From Sphingobacterium spiritivorum (GTDB taxonomy: Bacteria > Bacteroidota > Bacteroidia > Sphingobacteriales > Sphingobacteriaceae): a stretch of DNA of 64,000 nucleotides. The notes under the pieces were generated by a model. It was not told the DNA's origin. It searched no databases and saw nothing but the letters and a program-made list of their open reading frames with translations. A program made the translations under genes and the position numbers. Below, in pieces: positions 16,506 through 24,662 of the stretch. Every line of letters starts with the position of its first letter. Position 1 is the stretch's first letter. Location: contig NZ_CP068083.1 in the NCBI RefSeq assembly GCF_016725325.1, forward strand, positions 1,984,001 through 2,048,000. The letters are read 5' to 3'.

Positions 16506-19500
16506 ATGAAAAGAAAGTTACTCATCAGCCTTTGGCTGCTGATCGGTACAGTCTGTATGTCTGCTGCATTTGCCCAGACAAAGTCAGAACTGGATATTAC
16601 CGGTACAGTAAAAGACGAACTGAATAATCCGCTTGATGGTGTCACTATCGTCAATACGGCTTCTAAAAAGACTGTTGCTACTGATCCGTCAGGGCAATTT
16701 AATATTCTTGCAGCAAGAGGGGACACCATAGTGGTTCGTTATATCGGTTATGAAGATTACCGAACCGTTATCAATACAACTATCAACCTTAATGTTATCC
16801 TGAAAGCGATTAATAACAGTATCAATGAAGTCGTTGTGGTCGGATATGGACAGCAAAAGAAAATCAGTCTGGTCGGTGCTCAGTCTACCGTGAAAGTTGA
16901 AGATCTTAAAGTGCCTATAGCCAATCTGAGTGCAGCATTAGCAGGACGGATTTCCGGACTGATTGGTGTACAGCGGACAGGTCTTCCAGGATCTGACGGA
17001 GCTGATCTTTGGATCAGAGGTATCTCGACGTTTAATCAGTCCGGAAATAATGCTTCCCCTTTAGTGGTGGTAGATGGTATTCAGGGACGGGATATCAATA
17101 GCTTCGATCCGGAAGATATTTCATCCTTTACCATATTAAAAGATGCTTCGGCTACCGCTGTATATGGTGTTGCAGGAGCAAACGGAGTAATTCTCATCAC
17201 GACCAAAAGAGGAGTGAGCGGGAAACCTGTCCTCATGTTCAACTACAATCAGGGACTGACTTCCTTTACTAAAAGACCTGAATTAACGGATGGAGTGACG
17301 TATATGAAACTTAGAAATGAGGCCCGGATAGCGACAGGATTGGAGAAAGAATATTCAAATAACTATATAAACAATACCATTCTGGGTACAGATCCTTATT
17401 TATACCCTAATGTAAACTGGATGGATGAATTATTCAGAAGTGTATCGACTAATCGCAGAGCTAACTTCAGTGCAAGAGGAGGGTCTGAATTTGCCAACTA
17501 TTATGTCTCAGGCGCCTATTATGATGAAGAAAGTTTGCTGCGTACAGATGCATTACAGAGTTATGATGCCACGACAAGATTTAAACGGTACAATTTCACC
17601 TCCAATGTATCAATGAACTGGACTTCTACCACAAAATTTGAATTGGGAATGCAGGGATATGTTGCAAATATCAACTATCCGGGTGTAAATCCGCAGGATG
17701 CCTTTTCCAATGTTATGCAGACCAATCCGGTTCTATATCCGGTGATGTACCCGGGTAATCTGGTACCGGGAGTCAGCAGTGCCGGAGCACAGCCCAATCC
17801 TTATGCGCTTGTCACACAGACAGGTTTTCAGAATATCTTCTCTAATCAGATTATGACGAACGCAAGATTGACTCAGGATCTGAAATTTTGGGTTCCGGGA
17901 TTGACATTTTCTGCTTTATATTCCTTCGATATCTGGAATTCGCATACTATTAATCGTGTCCGTAACAGAAGTACCTATCTGATCAACAGATTGTTTCCAT
18001 ATGATGAAAATGGAAACCCAATATTGAATATCATATCACAGGGAACAGATGATCTGGCATTCTCAAAAAGTAATGATGCAAACAGACAGTTCTATACAGA
18101 AGCATCTTTAAACTATAATACCACTATTGCAGAGGATCATACCATCAGTGCTATGCTTTTGTTCAATCAGAGAGAGAAAACATTTGCATTCGCCAATAGC
18201 GTAACTTCTTCATTGCCGTTCAGAAGTCAGGGATTAGCCGGAAGACTAACTTATTCCTTCGCCGATAAATATTTTGTTGAGGGAAATTTCGGATATAACG
18301 GTTCTGAAAACTTTGCTCCGGATATGAAATTCGGGTTTTTCCCTTCTTTCGGAGTCGGATGGGTTGTTTCTAACGAAAAATTCTATGAACCTGTAAAAGA
18401 TGTTTTTGATTTCTTAAAACTACGCTATTCCAATGGTATAGTCGGAGATGGCGGAGCATTGGATATTAACAGTGGTGTACGACGTTTTGGCTATCTGACT
18501 TTAGTCAATACTGATGCCGGAGGCTATACGTTCGGTAATGGATCCAATAATGTGGGATATGGCGGAACGGCTATTACAGATTATGGAACGAATGTACAAT
18601 GGGCTGAATCTCATAAACAGAACCTTGGGGTAGAGATCAAAACCTTAAAATCTAAATTATCACTGACGGTAGACTTCTTTAAAGAAAGACGCTCAGGCGT
18701 TTTCCTGCAGCGGGGTGCACTTCCGGGTTATGTAGGACTGAACAGTTCTCCCTGGGGTAATTTGGGAATTCTTGATAATAAAGGTATAGATGCAACTCTG
18801 GAACTGGCTCCTGTTGCTATAGGTAAGGCTTATCTGGATATGCGGGCGACCTTCACCCACAATAGAGATAAGGTTATAGAAAATGATCAGCCAAAACAGC
18901 CATTCGACTATATGGAAAGACGGGGAGTAAATTATCTGTCTCGCTTTGGTTATGTGGCAGATGGCTTATTCCAGTCTCAGAAAGAGATTGCTGAACATGC
19001 CGACCAGAGTGCTTTGGGGGCACAACGTGTAGGAGATATCCGGTACAAGGATCTGAATGGAGATGGTGTCATCAATGCAAACGATGTAACACGCATCGGT
19101 AACGGAGATGTGCCGAATACGATTTACGGTTTCGGATTCAATGTCACGTATAAGCAGTTTTATGTAGGGGCATTTTTTCAGGGAATTTCAGGTGCCGACA
19201 GACAGATTTCGGGAGATGGTATCATTCCATTTAATAACAGTACCGGAGCGGAGAGAAGTAACTTATTTGCTGTTGCTGAAGATCGTTGGACAGAAGAAAA
19301 CCCTAATCCCAATGCTTTCTATCCCCGGTTGGCTTATGGAAATGCCGCAAATAAAAATAATGCTGTCAGTTCTACATGGTGGGTCAAAGACATTGATTTC
19401 CTGAGGTTAAAAACCATCGATCTGGGGTATAATTTTAAAAAGGGAACTTTTCAAAGTATTGGGATGAAAAATGCCCGGATATATATTCAGGGAGTCAATC

Positions 19501-19610
19501 TGCTGTACTGGAGTAAATTTAAGTTATGGGATCCTGAACTCAATACCAGTAACGGTACCCGATACCCGAATGTCCGTACAGTAACATTAGGTGTTCAGGC
19601 CAGTTTTTAA
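16506..19610 (+). CDS. susC: SusC-like TonB-dependent outer-membrane transporter
   Basis: 1034 residues. Signal peptide about 1-23; carboxypeptidase-regulatory-like domain about 30-100 (ITGTVKDELNNPLDGVTI); TonB-box segment EVVVVGYGQQ at 108-117; plug with LVVVDGIQG and DASATAVYGVAGANGVILI; then a long beta-barrel ending in a terminal aromatic (QASF). It imports glycan fragments across the outer membrane with the SusD-like lid encoded next. No anti-sigma/ECF pair is nearby, so control probably comes from the two-component system upstream. Confidence 0.93.
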   Translation: MKRKLLISLWLLIGTVCMSAAFAQTKSELDITGTVKDELNNPLDGVTIVNTASKKTVATDPSGQFNILAARGDTIVVRYIGYEDYRTVINTTINLNVILKAINNSINEVVVVGYGQQKKISLVGAQSTVKVEDLKVPIANLSAALAGRISGLIGVQRTGLPGSDGADLWIRGISTFNQSGNNASPLVVVDGIQGRDINSFDPEDISSFTILKDASATAVYGVAGANGVILITTKRGVSGKPVLMFNYNQGLTSFTKRPELTDGVTYMKLRNEARIATGLEKEYSNNYINNTILGTDPYLYPNVNWMDELFRSVSTNRRANFSARGGSEFANYYVSGAYYDEESLLRTDALQSYDATTRFKRYNFTSNVSMNWTSTTKFELGMQGYVANINYPGVNPQDAFSNVMQTNPVLYPVMYPGNLVPGVSSAGAQPNPYALVTQTGFQNIFSNQIMTNARLTQDLKFWVPGLTFSALYSFDIWNSHTINRVRNRSTYLINRLFPYDENGNPILNIISQGTDDLAFSKSNDANRQFYTEASLNYNTTIAEDHTISAMLLFNQREKTFAFANSVTSSLPFRSQGLAGRLTYSFADKYFVEGNFGYNGSENFAPDMKFGFFPSFGVGWVVSNEKFYEPVKDVFDFLKLRYSNGIVGDGGALDINSGVRRFGYLTLVNTDAGGYTFGNGSNNVGYGGTAITDYGTNVQWAESHKQNLGVEIKTLKSKLSLTVDFFKERRSGVFLQRGALPGYVGLNSSPWGNLGILDNKGIDATLELAPVAIGKAYLDMRATFTHNRDKVIENDQPKQPFDYMERRGVNYLSRFGYVADGLFQSQKEIAEHADQSALGAQRVGDIRYKDLNGDGVINANDVTRIGNGDVPNTIYGFGFNVTYKQFYVGAFFQGISGADRQISGDGIIPFNNSTGAERSNLFAVAEDRWTEENPNPNAFYPRLAYGNAANKNNAVSSTWWVKDIDFLRLKTIDLGYNFKKGTFQSIGMKNARIYIQGVNLLYWSKFKLWDPELNTSNGTRYPNVRTVTLGVQASF

Positions 19611-19632
19611 CTCATCTATTAAATCAAAGATC

Positions 19633-21441
19633 ATGAAAAAATCAATATATATCTTATTTGCACTGTTGACCATGTCGTGCTTTAGTGGCTGTAATAAGTA
19701 TCTGGATCAGGTGCCGGACGATGTCATTACCGTAGAAGATATTTTTAAGTCCAAAGCTAATACCGATAAGTTTTTGGCCAATATCTATTCCGTTATTCCA
19801 AATGAAATGGTTCAGCGGTTTGTGGCTACTCAGAATTCTGGTCCGTGGACGGCATCTTCGGATGAAGCCAAATATACCTGGGATTTTAATTACAGTAACA
19901 ATATGATCAGATCGGTATGGAGTAATACGGATGGGACCATAGAAAGTTTCTGGAACAATTACTACCGGGGTATCCGGAATGCGTCTTACTTTATTCAAAA
20001 TATAGACGGAGCGAATCCTGTAGAAGTAAACGATCTGATGAAGACGACTTACAAGGCAGAAGCAAGAGCATTGCGCGCCTTGTATTATTACTATCTGGTA
20101 AGAGCTTATGGGCCTGTGCCGATCCTGGGAGAGGAGATATTGGATATCAACAAGCCTATTTCCGATCTGAAGCTGGCTCGTACGCCATTTGATGATTGTA
20201 TAGCTTATATCGTGTCAGAGCTTGATAAAGCGTATACAGATTTGCCCTACGAACCCAGTAACAATGAATATGGGCGTATTACAAAAGGTGTGGTAAAGGC
20301 CTATAAAGTAGAAGCTTTATTGTTGAATGCCAGTCCTTTGTTTAATGGTAATGCCGCTTTTTCCGGAGTAAAAAATACAGACGGTACTCCGCTGTTCAGT
20401 GCAGCTGCAAATCCGGAAAAGTGGAGAGATGCAGCTGCAGCAGCTAAAGCTTTTATTGACGAATTTGTACCTAATTACTATCAGCTTTATAAGGTGAGCA
20501 ATGCAGATCCTTTTGTTGCTGCATATCTGTCCTGTCGCAATGTAATGACAACAGACTGGAATCAGGAATGGATTTTTGCCCGTTCCAACAGCAGTAATAA
20601 TGCACAGTATGACCGTACGCCCAAGCATGTCGGATTTCCTTCCGGTGCACAGGGGGGAGGAGCTTTGGGAGCAACTCAAACAATTGTAGATGCTTATTTT
20701 ATGAATAACGGAAAATCTATAACGGATGAAACTTCCGGCTATACAAAAGATGGATTTGTCAGTTTTAAAGCCCCTTATGATGTGGCATCCCGAACTACAT
20801 TCGGAGCCTATGTAAACAGAGAGCCGCGATTTTATGTTGGTATTACATACAATGGAAGTTACTGGCTAAATCAGGCAAATAGTAGCACGGCAGTACTTTC
20901 TCAATTCAATTATAGCGGTAATTCGGGAAGGTCGCAAAGTACTTCAGATGTAACACCAACAGGATATACCGTTCGGAAGAATGTGTCTGCAAATGGAAAC
21001 AGCCGTGGAGCCCTTCTGATCCGATTGGCTAATATTTACCTGGATTATGCAGAGGCACTAAATGAATCTGATCCGGCAAATGCGGATATTCTCAAATATC
21101 TTAATCTGATCAGGGAGCGTGCCGGAGTACCTGTCTATGGTTCTGTTAATATTCCTGTTCCGGTCTCTCAGGGAGCTATGCGGGAAGCAATACGCCGAGA
21201 AAGACAGGTCGAACTGGCGTTTGAGAATGTAAGATTTTTCGATACGAGAAGATGGAAAATTGCTGAAGACACAGATGGAGGTGCTGTATACGGATTAAAT
21301 CTGAATGCAGACGGAGATGCCTTCTATACAAAAACTCTTATTGAAACAAGAGTATTTAAAAAGGAAAGAGATTACCTTTTTCCGATACCTAATATAGAAA
21401 TCTTAAAGAATGAAAAAATGGTGCAAAATACCGGCTGGTAA
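19633..21441 (+). CDS. susD: SusD/RagB-family glycan-binding lipoprotein
   Basis: About 602 residues from the ATG at 19633; the upstream alternative start would overlap susC and disrupt the signal peptide. Lipobox FSGC with Cys20, then NKYLDQVPDD as in most SusD proteins. TPR-like helices (EARALRALYYYYLVRAYG), a central variable region, and the C-terminal LIRLANIYLDYAEALNE, IRRERQVELAFENVRFFDTRRW and LFPIPNIEI of RagB/SusD. It caps the SusC barrel on the cell surface. It begins 22 bases after susC. Confidence 0.93.
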   Translation: MKKSIYILFALLTMSCFSGCNKYLDQVPDDVITVEDIFKSKANTDKFLANIYSVIPNEMVQRFVATQNSGPWTASSDEAKYTWDFNYSNNMIRSVWSNTDGTIESFWNNYYRGIRNASYFIQNIDGANPVEVNDLMKTTYKAEARALRALYYYYLVRAYGPVPILGEEILDINKPISDLKLARTPFDDCIAYIVSELDKAYTDLPYEPSNNEYGRITKGVVKAYKVEALLLNASPLFNGNAAFSGVKNTDGTPLFSAAANPEKWRDAAAAAKAFIDEFVPNYYQLYKVSNADPFVAAYLSCRNVMTTDWNQEWIFARSNSSNNAQYDRTPKHVGFPSGAQGGGALGATQTIVDAYFMNNGKSITDETSGYTKDGFVSFKAPYDVASRTTFGAYVNREPRFYVGITYNGSYWLNQANSSTAVLSQFNYSGNSGRSQSTSDVTPTGYTVRKNVSANGNSRGALLIRLANIYLDYAEALNESDPANADILKYLNLIRERAGVPVYGSVNIPVPVSQGAMREAIRRERQVELAFENVRFFDTRRWKIAEDTDGGAVYGLNLNADGDAFYTKTLIETRVFKKERDYLFPIPNIEILKNEKMVQNTGW

Positions 21442-21489
21442 CAGGTATTAAACCTGAACAGCAGAAAGCTAGACGCATAACTTACGAAT

Positions 21490-21526
21490 GGAGATCTTGT
21501 ATAAACCGACATAGGACAAGATCTCC
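21490..21526 (+). other. Intergenic hairpin between susD and GH92
   Basis: Perfect 11-bp arms GGAGATCTTGT / ACAAGATCTCC with a 15-base loop, in the 139-base gap between susD and the first mannosidase. No U-run follows, so it may be an mRNA processing or stability element rather than a terminator. Confidence 0.4.
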
Positions 21527-21580
21527 TTACAGAGCCGGAATACTGCTCTGATATATTGATGACGAGACTAATATATACCG

Positions 21581-23935
21581 ATGAAAATAAAGAATAAACT
21601 ATCAGGTTTAAGCATAGGCATATTTCTGACAATTGGATGCCTAAATCCGATTCCTGCAGTAGCACAGAAGATCCATGGACGTTCAATAGAGCCCGTAGAT
21701 CTGGTAAACCCTTTGATGGGTACGGATTCGAAACCATCACTTTCCAATGGAAATACTTATCCGGCTATAGGATTGCCCTGGGGTATGAATATGTGGACTC
21801 CGCAGACGGGTAAAAATGGCGATGGATGGCAGTATGTATATGCTGCGGATAAAATAAGAGGGCTTAAGCAAACACACCAGCCCTCTCCATGGATGAATGA
21901 TTACGGACAATTTTCCATTATGCCTGTAACCGGAAAGGGTGTTTTTGATCAGGAAGGAAGAGCAAGCTGGTTTTCTCATAAGTCGGAGTCAGCCAAACCG
22001 TATCATTATTCCGTATATCTCGCTGATCATAATGTCAAAGCAGAAGTAACACCTACTGAGCGGGCAGCAATGTTTAGATTTACTTTCCAGCCTACAGATA
22101 GTGCATTTGTCGTGTTGGATGCCTTTGACAGAGGCTCTGAAGTACAAATTATTCCAGAAAAGAATATGATTATCGGATATTCATCTAGATATTCAAGAGG
22201 GAAACTCCCAAATTTTAAAAACTATTTTGTCTTAGTGTTTGATCAGCCTTTTGATAATTTTTCGACCTGGGAAGACAAATCAAGATTCAATGGAAAAACA
22301 AAATCAACAGCAAACCAGACAGGCGCTATTGTTGGATTTAAAATTAAGGATCATTCCAAAACTGTTCATGTCAAAGTCGCATCGTCCTTTATCAGCGCAG
22401 AGCAGGCCCTGGTTAATCTGGAAGAATTGGGCAACAGGTCATTTGATCAGCTGGTATCTGACGGACGAAATATATGGAATGCGAAACTTGGCCGTATTGC
22501 AGTAGAAGGAGAGAATATGGATCAGATGCGAACCTTTTATTCGACCTTATACCGTACTTTATTTTTTCCGAATAAGCTCTATGAAATATCCCGGGAGGGG
22601 GAAGTTATACATTACAGTCCTTATAACGGAAAAGTTTTGCCGGGTTATCTCTATGGCGGAACAGGATTTTGGGATACATTCCGGGCATTGTATCCGTTCC
22701 TTAATCTCATGTACCCTTCTATAAATATTGAAATGCAGGAAGGATTGAAAAATGCTTATCTGGAGGGTGGTTTTCTGCCGGAATGGAGTAGTCCCGGATA
22801 TGCAGACATTATGATTGGAAACAACTCAGCTTCTGTAGTTTCTGATGCCTATATGAAGGGATTGAGGGGATATGATATAAATACGCTTTATGAAGCGCTT
22901 TTGCATGGGGCAAACAATGAAGGTCCGGTGACAGCAGTCGGTCGTAAGGGTGTGGGCTATTATAATGAGCTGGGCTATGTTCCGTATGATGTGGGAATCA
23001 ATGAAAATGCAGCAAGGACTCTGGAATATGCTTACGATGATTTTGCTATTTATCAACTCGCAAAAGCATTAAAACGGCCACAGAAAGAAATAGATCTGTA
23101 TGCAAATCGTGCACAGAATTATCGTAATCTGTTTGATCCATCTACGAATCTGATGCGGGGAAAAAATAAGGACGGGAAGTTTCAATCCCCTTTTAACCCG
23201 TTGAAATGGGGAGATGCCTTTACCGAAGGAAATAGCTGGCATTACTCCTGGAGTGTATTTCATGATGTCAAAGGTCTCATCGATCTGATGGGAGGGAAGG
23301 CAACTTTTGTACAGATGCTGGATAGTGTTTTCACACAACCACCTGTATTTGATGACAGCTATTATGGAGGGACAATTCATGAAATCCGGGAAATGCAGAT
23401 TGCCGATATGGGACAGTATGCGCATGGCAATCAGCCCATTCAGCATATGATCTATCTGTATAATTATGCCGGGCAACCCTGGAAAGCACAATATTGGGTC
23501 AGGCAGGTTCTTGACCGGATGTACAGGGCTACTCCAGACGGATACTGTGGTGATGAGGATAACGGCCAGACCTCAGCCTGGTATGTCTTTTCAGCACTAG
23601 GATTCTATCCCGTATGTCCCGCTACTGATCAATATGTAATAGGTGCCCCTTTGTTCCCAAAGGCTGTGCTTCATTTTGAAAATGGGCATAAAGTAGAGAT
23701 TGTTGCGAAGAATGCGTCTGATCAGCATATTTATATTAATAATCTGGAGTTGAACGGACAATCTTATAATAAAAACTGGCTGAGTCATCAAGGTTTAATA
23801 CAGGGCGGAGTATTGAATTTTGATATGAGTACTACACCTAATCTTTCGAGAGGAACAGATGCATCTGCCGCTCCGTATTCAATGAGTGAGGAATGGAAAA
23901 CAATAACAAAGAAATCAACCAAAAATAAAAAATGA
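21581..23935 (+). CDS. GH92 alpha-mannosidase, alpha-1,2 signature
   Basis: 784 residues with signal peptide (about 1-29). GH92 landmarks: VDLVNPLMGTDS near the mature N-terminus, GFWDTFRALYPFLNLMYP, the general-acid loop TEGNSWHYSW (Glu549), a His600-Glu601 pair, HGNQP, and GDEDNGQTSAWYVFSALGFYPV with Asp658/Asp660. The Glu-to-His/Glu spacing (51/52) equals that of E533, H584, E585 in the Bacteroides enzyme BT3990 as I remember it, where the pair gives alpha-1,2 specificity. Ca-dependent, inverting. It overlaps the next gene by 4 bases. Confidence 0.92.
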   Translation: MKIKNKLSGLSIGIFLTIGCLNPIPAVAQKIHGRSIEPVDLVNPLMGTDSKPSLSNGNTYPAIGLPWGMNMWTPQTGKNGDGWQYVYAADKIRGLKQTHQPSPWMNDYGQFSIMPVTGKGVFDQEGRASWFSHKSESAKPYHYSVYLADHNVKAEVTPTERAAMFRFTFQPTDSAFVVLDAFDRGSEVQIIPEKNMIIGYSSRYSRGKLPNFKNYFVLVFDQPFDNFSTWEDKSRFNGKTKSTANQTGAIVGFKIKDHSKTVHVKVASSFISAEQALVNLEELGNRSFDQLVSDGRNIWNAKLGRIAVEGENMDQMRTFYSTLYRTLFFPNKLYEISREGEVIHYSPYNGKVLPGYLYGGTGFWDTFRALYPFLNLMYPSINIEMQEGLKNAYLEGGFLPEWSSPGYADIMIGNNSASVVSDAYMKGLRGYDINTLYEALLHGANNEGPVTAVGRKGVGYYNELGYVPYDVGINENAARTLEYAYDDFAIYQLAKALKRPQKEIDLYANRAQNYRNLFDPSTNLMRGKNKDGKFQSPFNPLKWGDAFTEGNSWHYSWSVFHDVKGLIDLMGGKATFVQMLDSVFTQPPVFDDSYYGGTIHEIREMQIADMGQYAHGNQPIQHMIYLYNYAGQPWKAQYWVRQVLDRMYRATPDGYCGDEDNGQTSAWYVFSALGFYPVCPATDQYVIGAPLFPKAVLHFENGHKVEIVAKNASDQHIYINNLELNGQSYNKNWLSHQGLIQGGVLNFDMSTTPNLSRGTDASAAPYSMSEEWKTITKKSTKNKK

Positions 23936-24657
23936 AAAAAATGAAACGAATCTGGTGTTGCCTGCTATTAATGATGGGAACGGGACATGTTACGGTATAT
24001 GCACAGAACAACTGGCAGCACACAGATGATGACCGGAAAGAGGCTTTTGAAGTAGATACACTCAATAAAGGGAAATTTTCTCTGATATGGATCAACAAGC
24101 AGGCAGATTTTGATCCGGCCTTAAAACAAAAACTTATTGATACTTATTTTGTTAATTATCCGAAATTAGCAAAGAAATATAATAAGCATACACGGAAGCA
24201 GGTTTCTTTTGTGATCGATCCGGGTTACAATGGCGTAGCGGCTACTGCCGGAGGCATTGTTCGCTATAGTCCGGGATGGTTTAAGAAAAATCCCAATGAT
24301 ATTGACGTCGTGACACATGAAGTGATGCATATTGTACAGGGGTATCCAAATGGTGCCGGCCCGTGGTGGATCACGGAAGGCATTGCAGACTATGTGAGAT
24401 TTACAGAAGGAATTGATAATGCTTCCGCAAACTGGAAGCTGCCTGACTTTAATGAAAAACAGAAATATACAGACTCTTATCGCATTACAGCCCGTTTCTT
24501 TTACTGGCTGGACAGAAGAGTAAAGAAGAATATTATTAAAACACTGGATCAGAAAATGCGAACAAAGAAATATAACGACAGCTTCTGGAAGCAACAGACT
24601 GGTCAGGATCTGGATCAGCTCTGGGACCGCTATGCTGCTGATCCCTCATTAAACTAA
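23932..24657 (+). CDS. Secreted basic-secretory-protein family metallopeptidase
   Basis: 241 residues with signal peptide (about 1-28, ending YAQ). The Zn motif HEVMH sits in VVTHEVMHIVQGYPN and is followed by WWITEGIADYVRF, together the signature of the plant/bacterial basic secretory protein (BSP) peptidase family; the C-terminal W-x-x-Y-A fits as well. ATGA overlap with the upstream GH92 and a 5-base gap to the next GH92 put it inside the mannosidase operon. It would cut the protein part of glycoproteins whose glycans the neighbours trim; substrate is inferred. An alternative ATG at 23941 is possible. Confidence 0.82.
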   Translation: MKKMKRIWCCLLLMMGTGHVTVYAQNNWQHTDDDRKEAFEVDTLNKGKFSLIWINKQADFDPALKQKLIDTYFVNYPKLAKKYNKHTRKQVSFVIDPGYNGVAATAGGIVRYSPGWFKKNPNDIDVVTHEVMHIVQGYPNGAGPWWITEGIADYVRFTEGIDNASANWKLPDFNEKQKYTDSYRITARFFYWLDRRVKKNIIKTLDQKMRTKKYNDSFWKQQTGQDLDQLWDRYAADPSLN

Positions 24658-24662
24658 TCACT

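Noticed and set aside
16506..21441. ECF sigma / anti-sigma control of SusCD
   Set aside because: No FecI- or FecR-like gene flanks the pair; the nearest regulators are the histidine kinase and OmpR-type regulator upstream.
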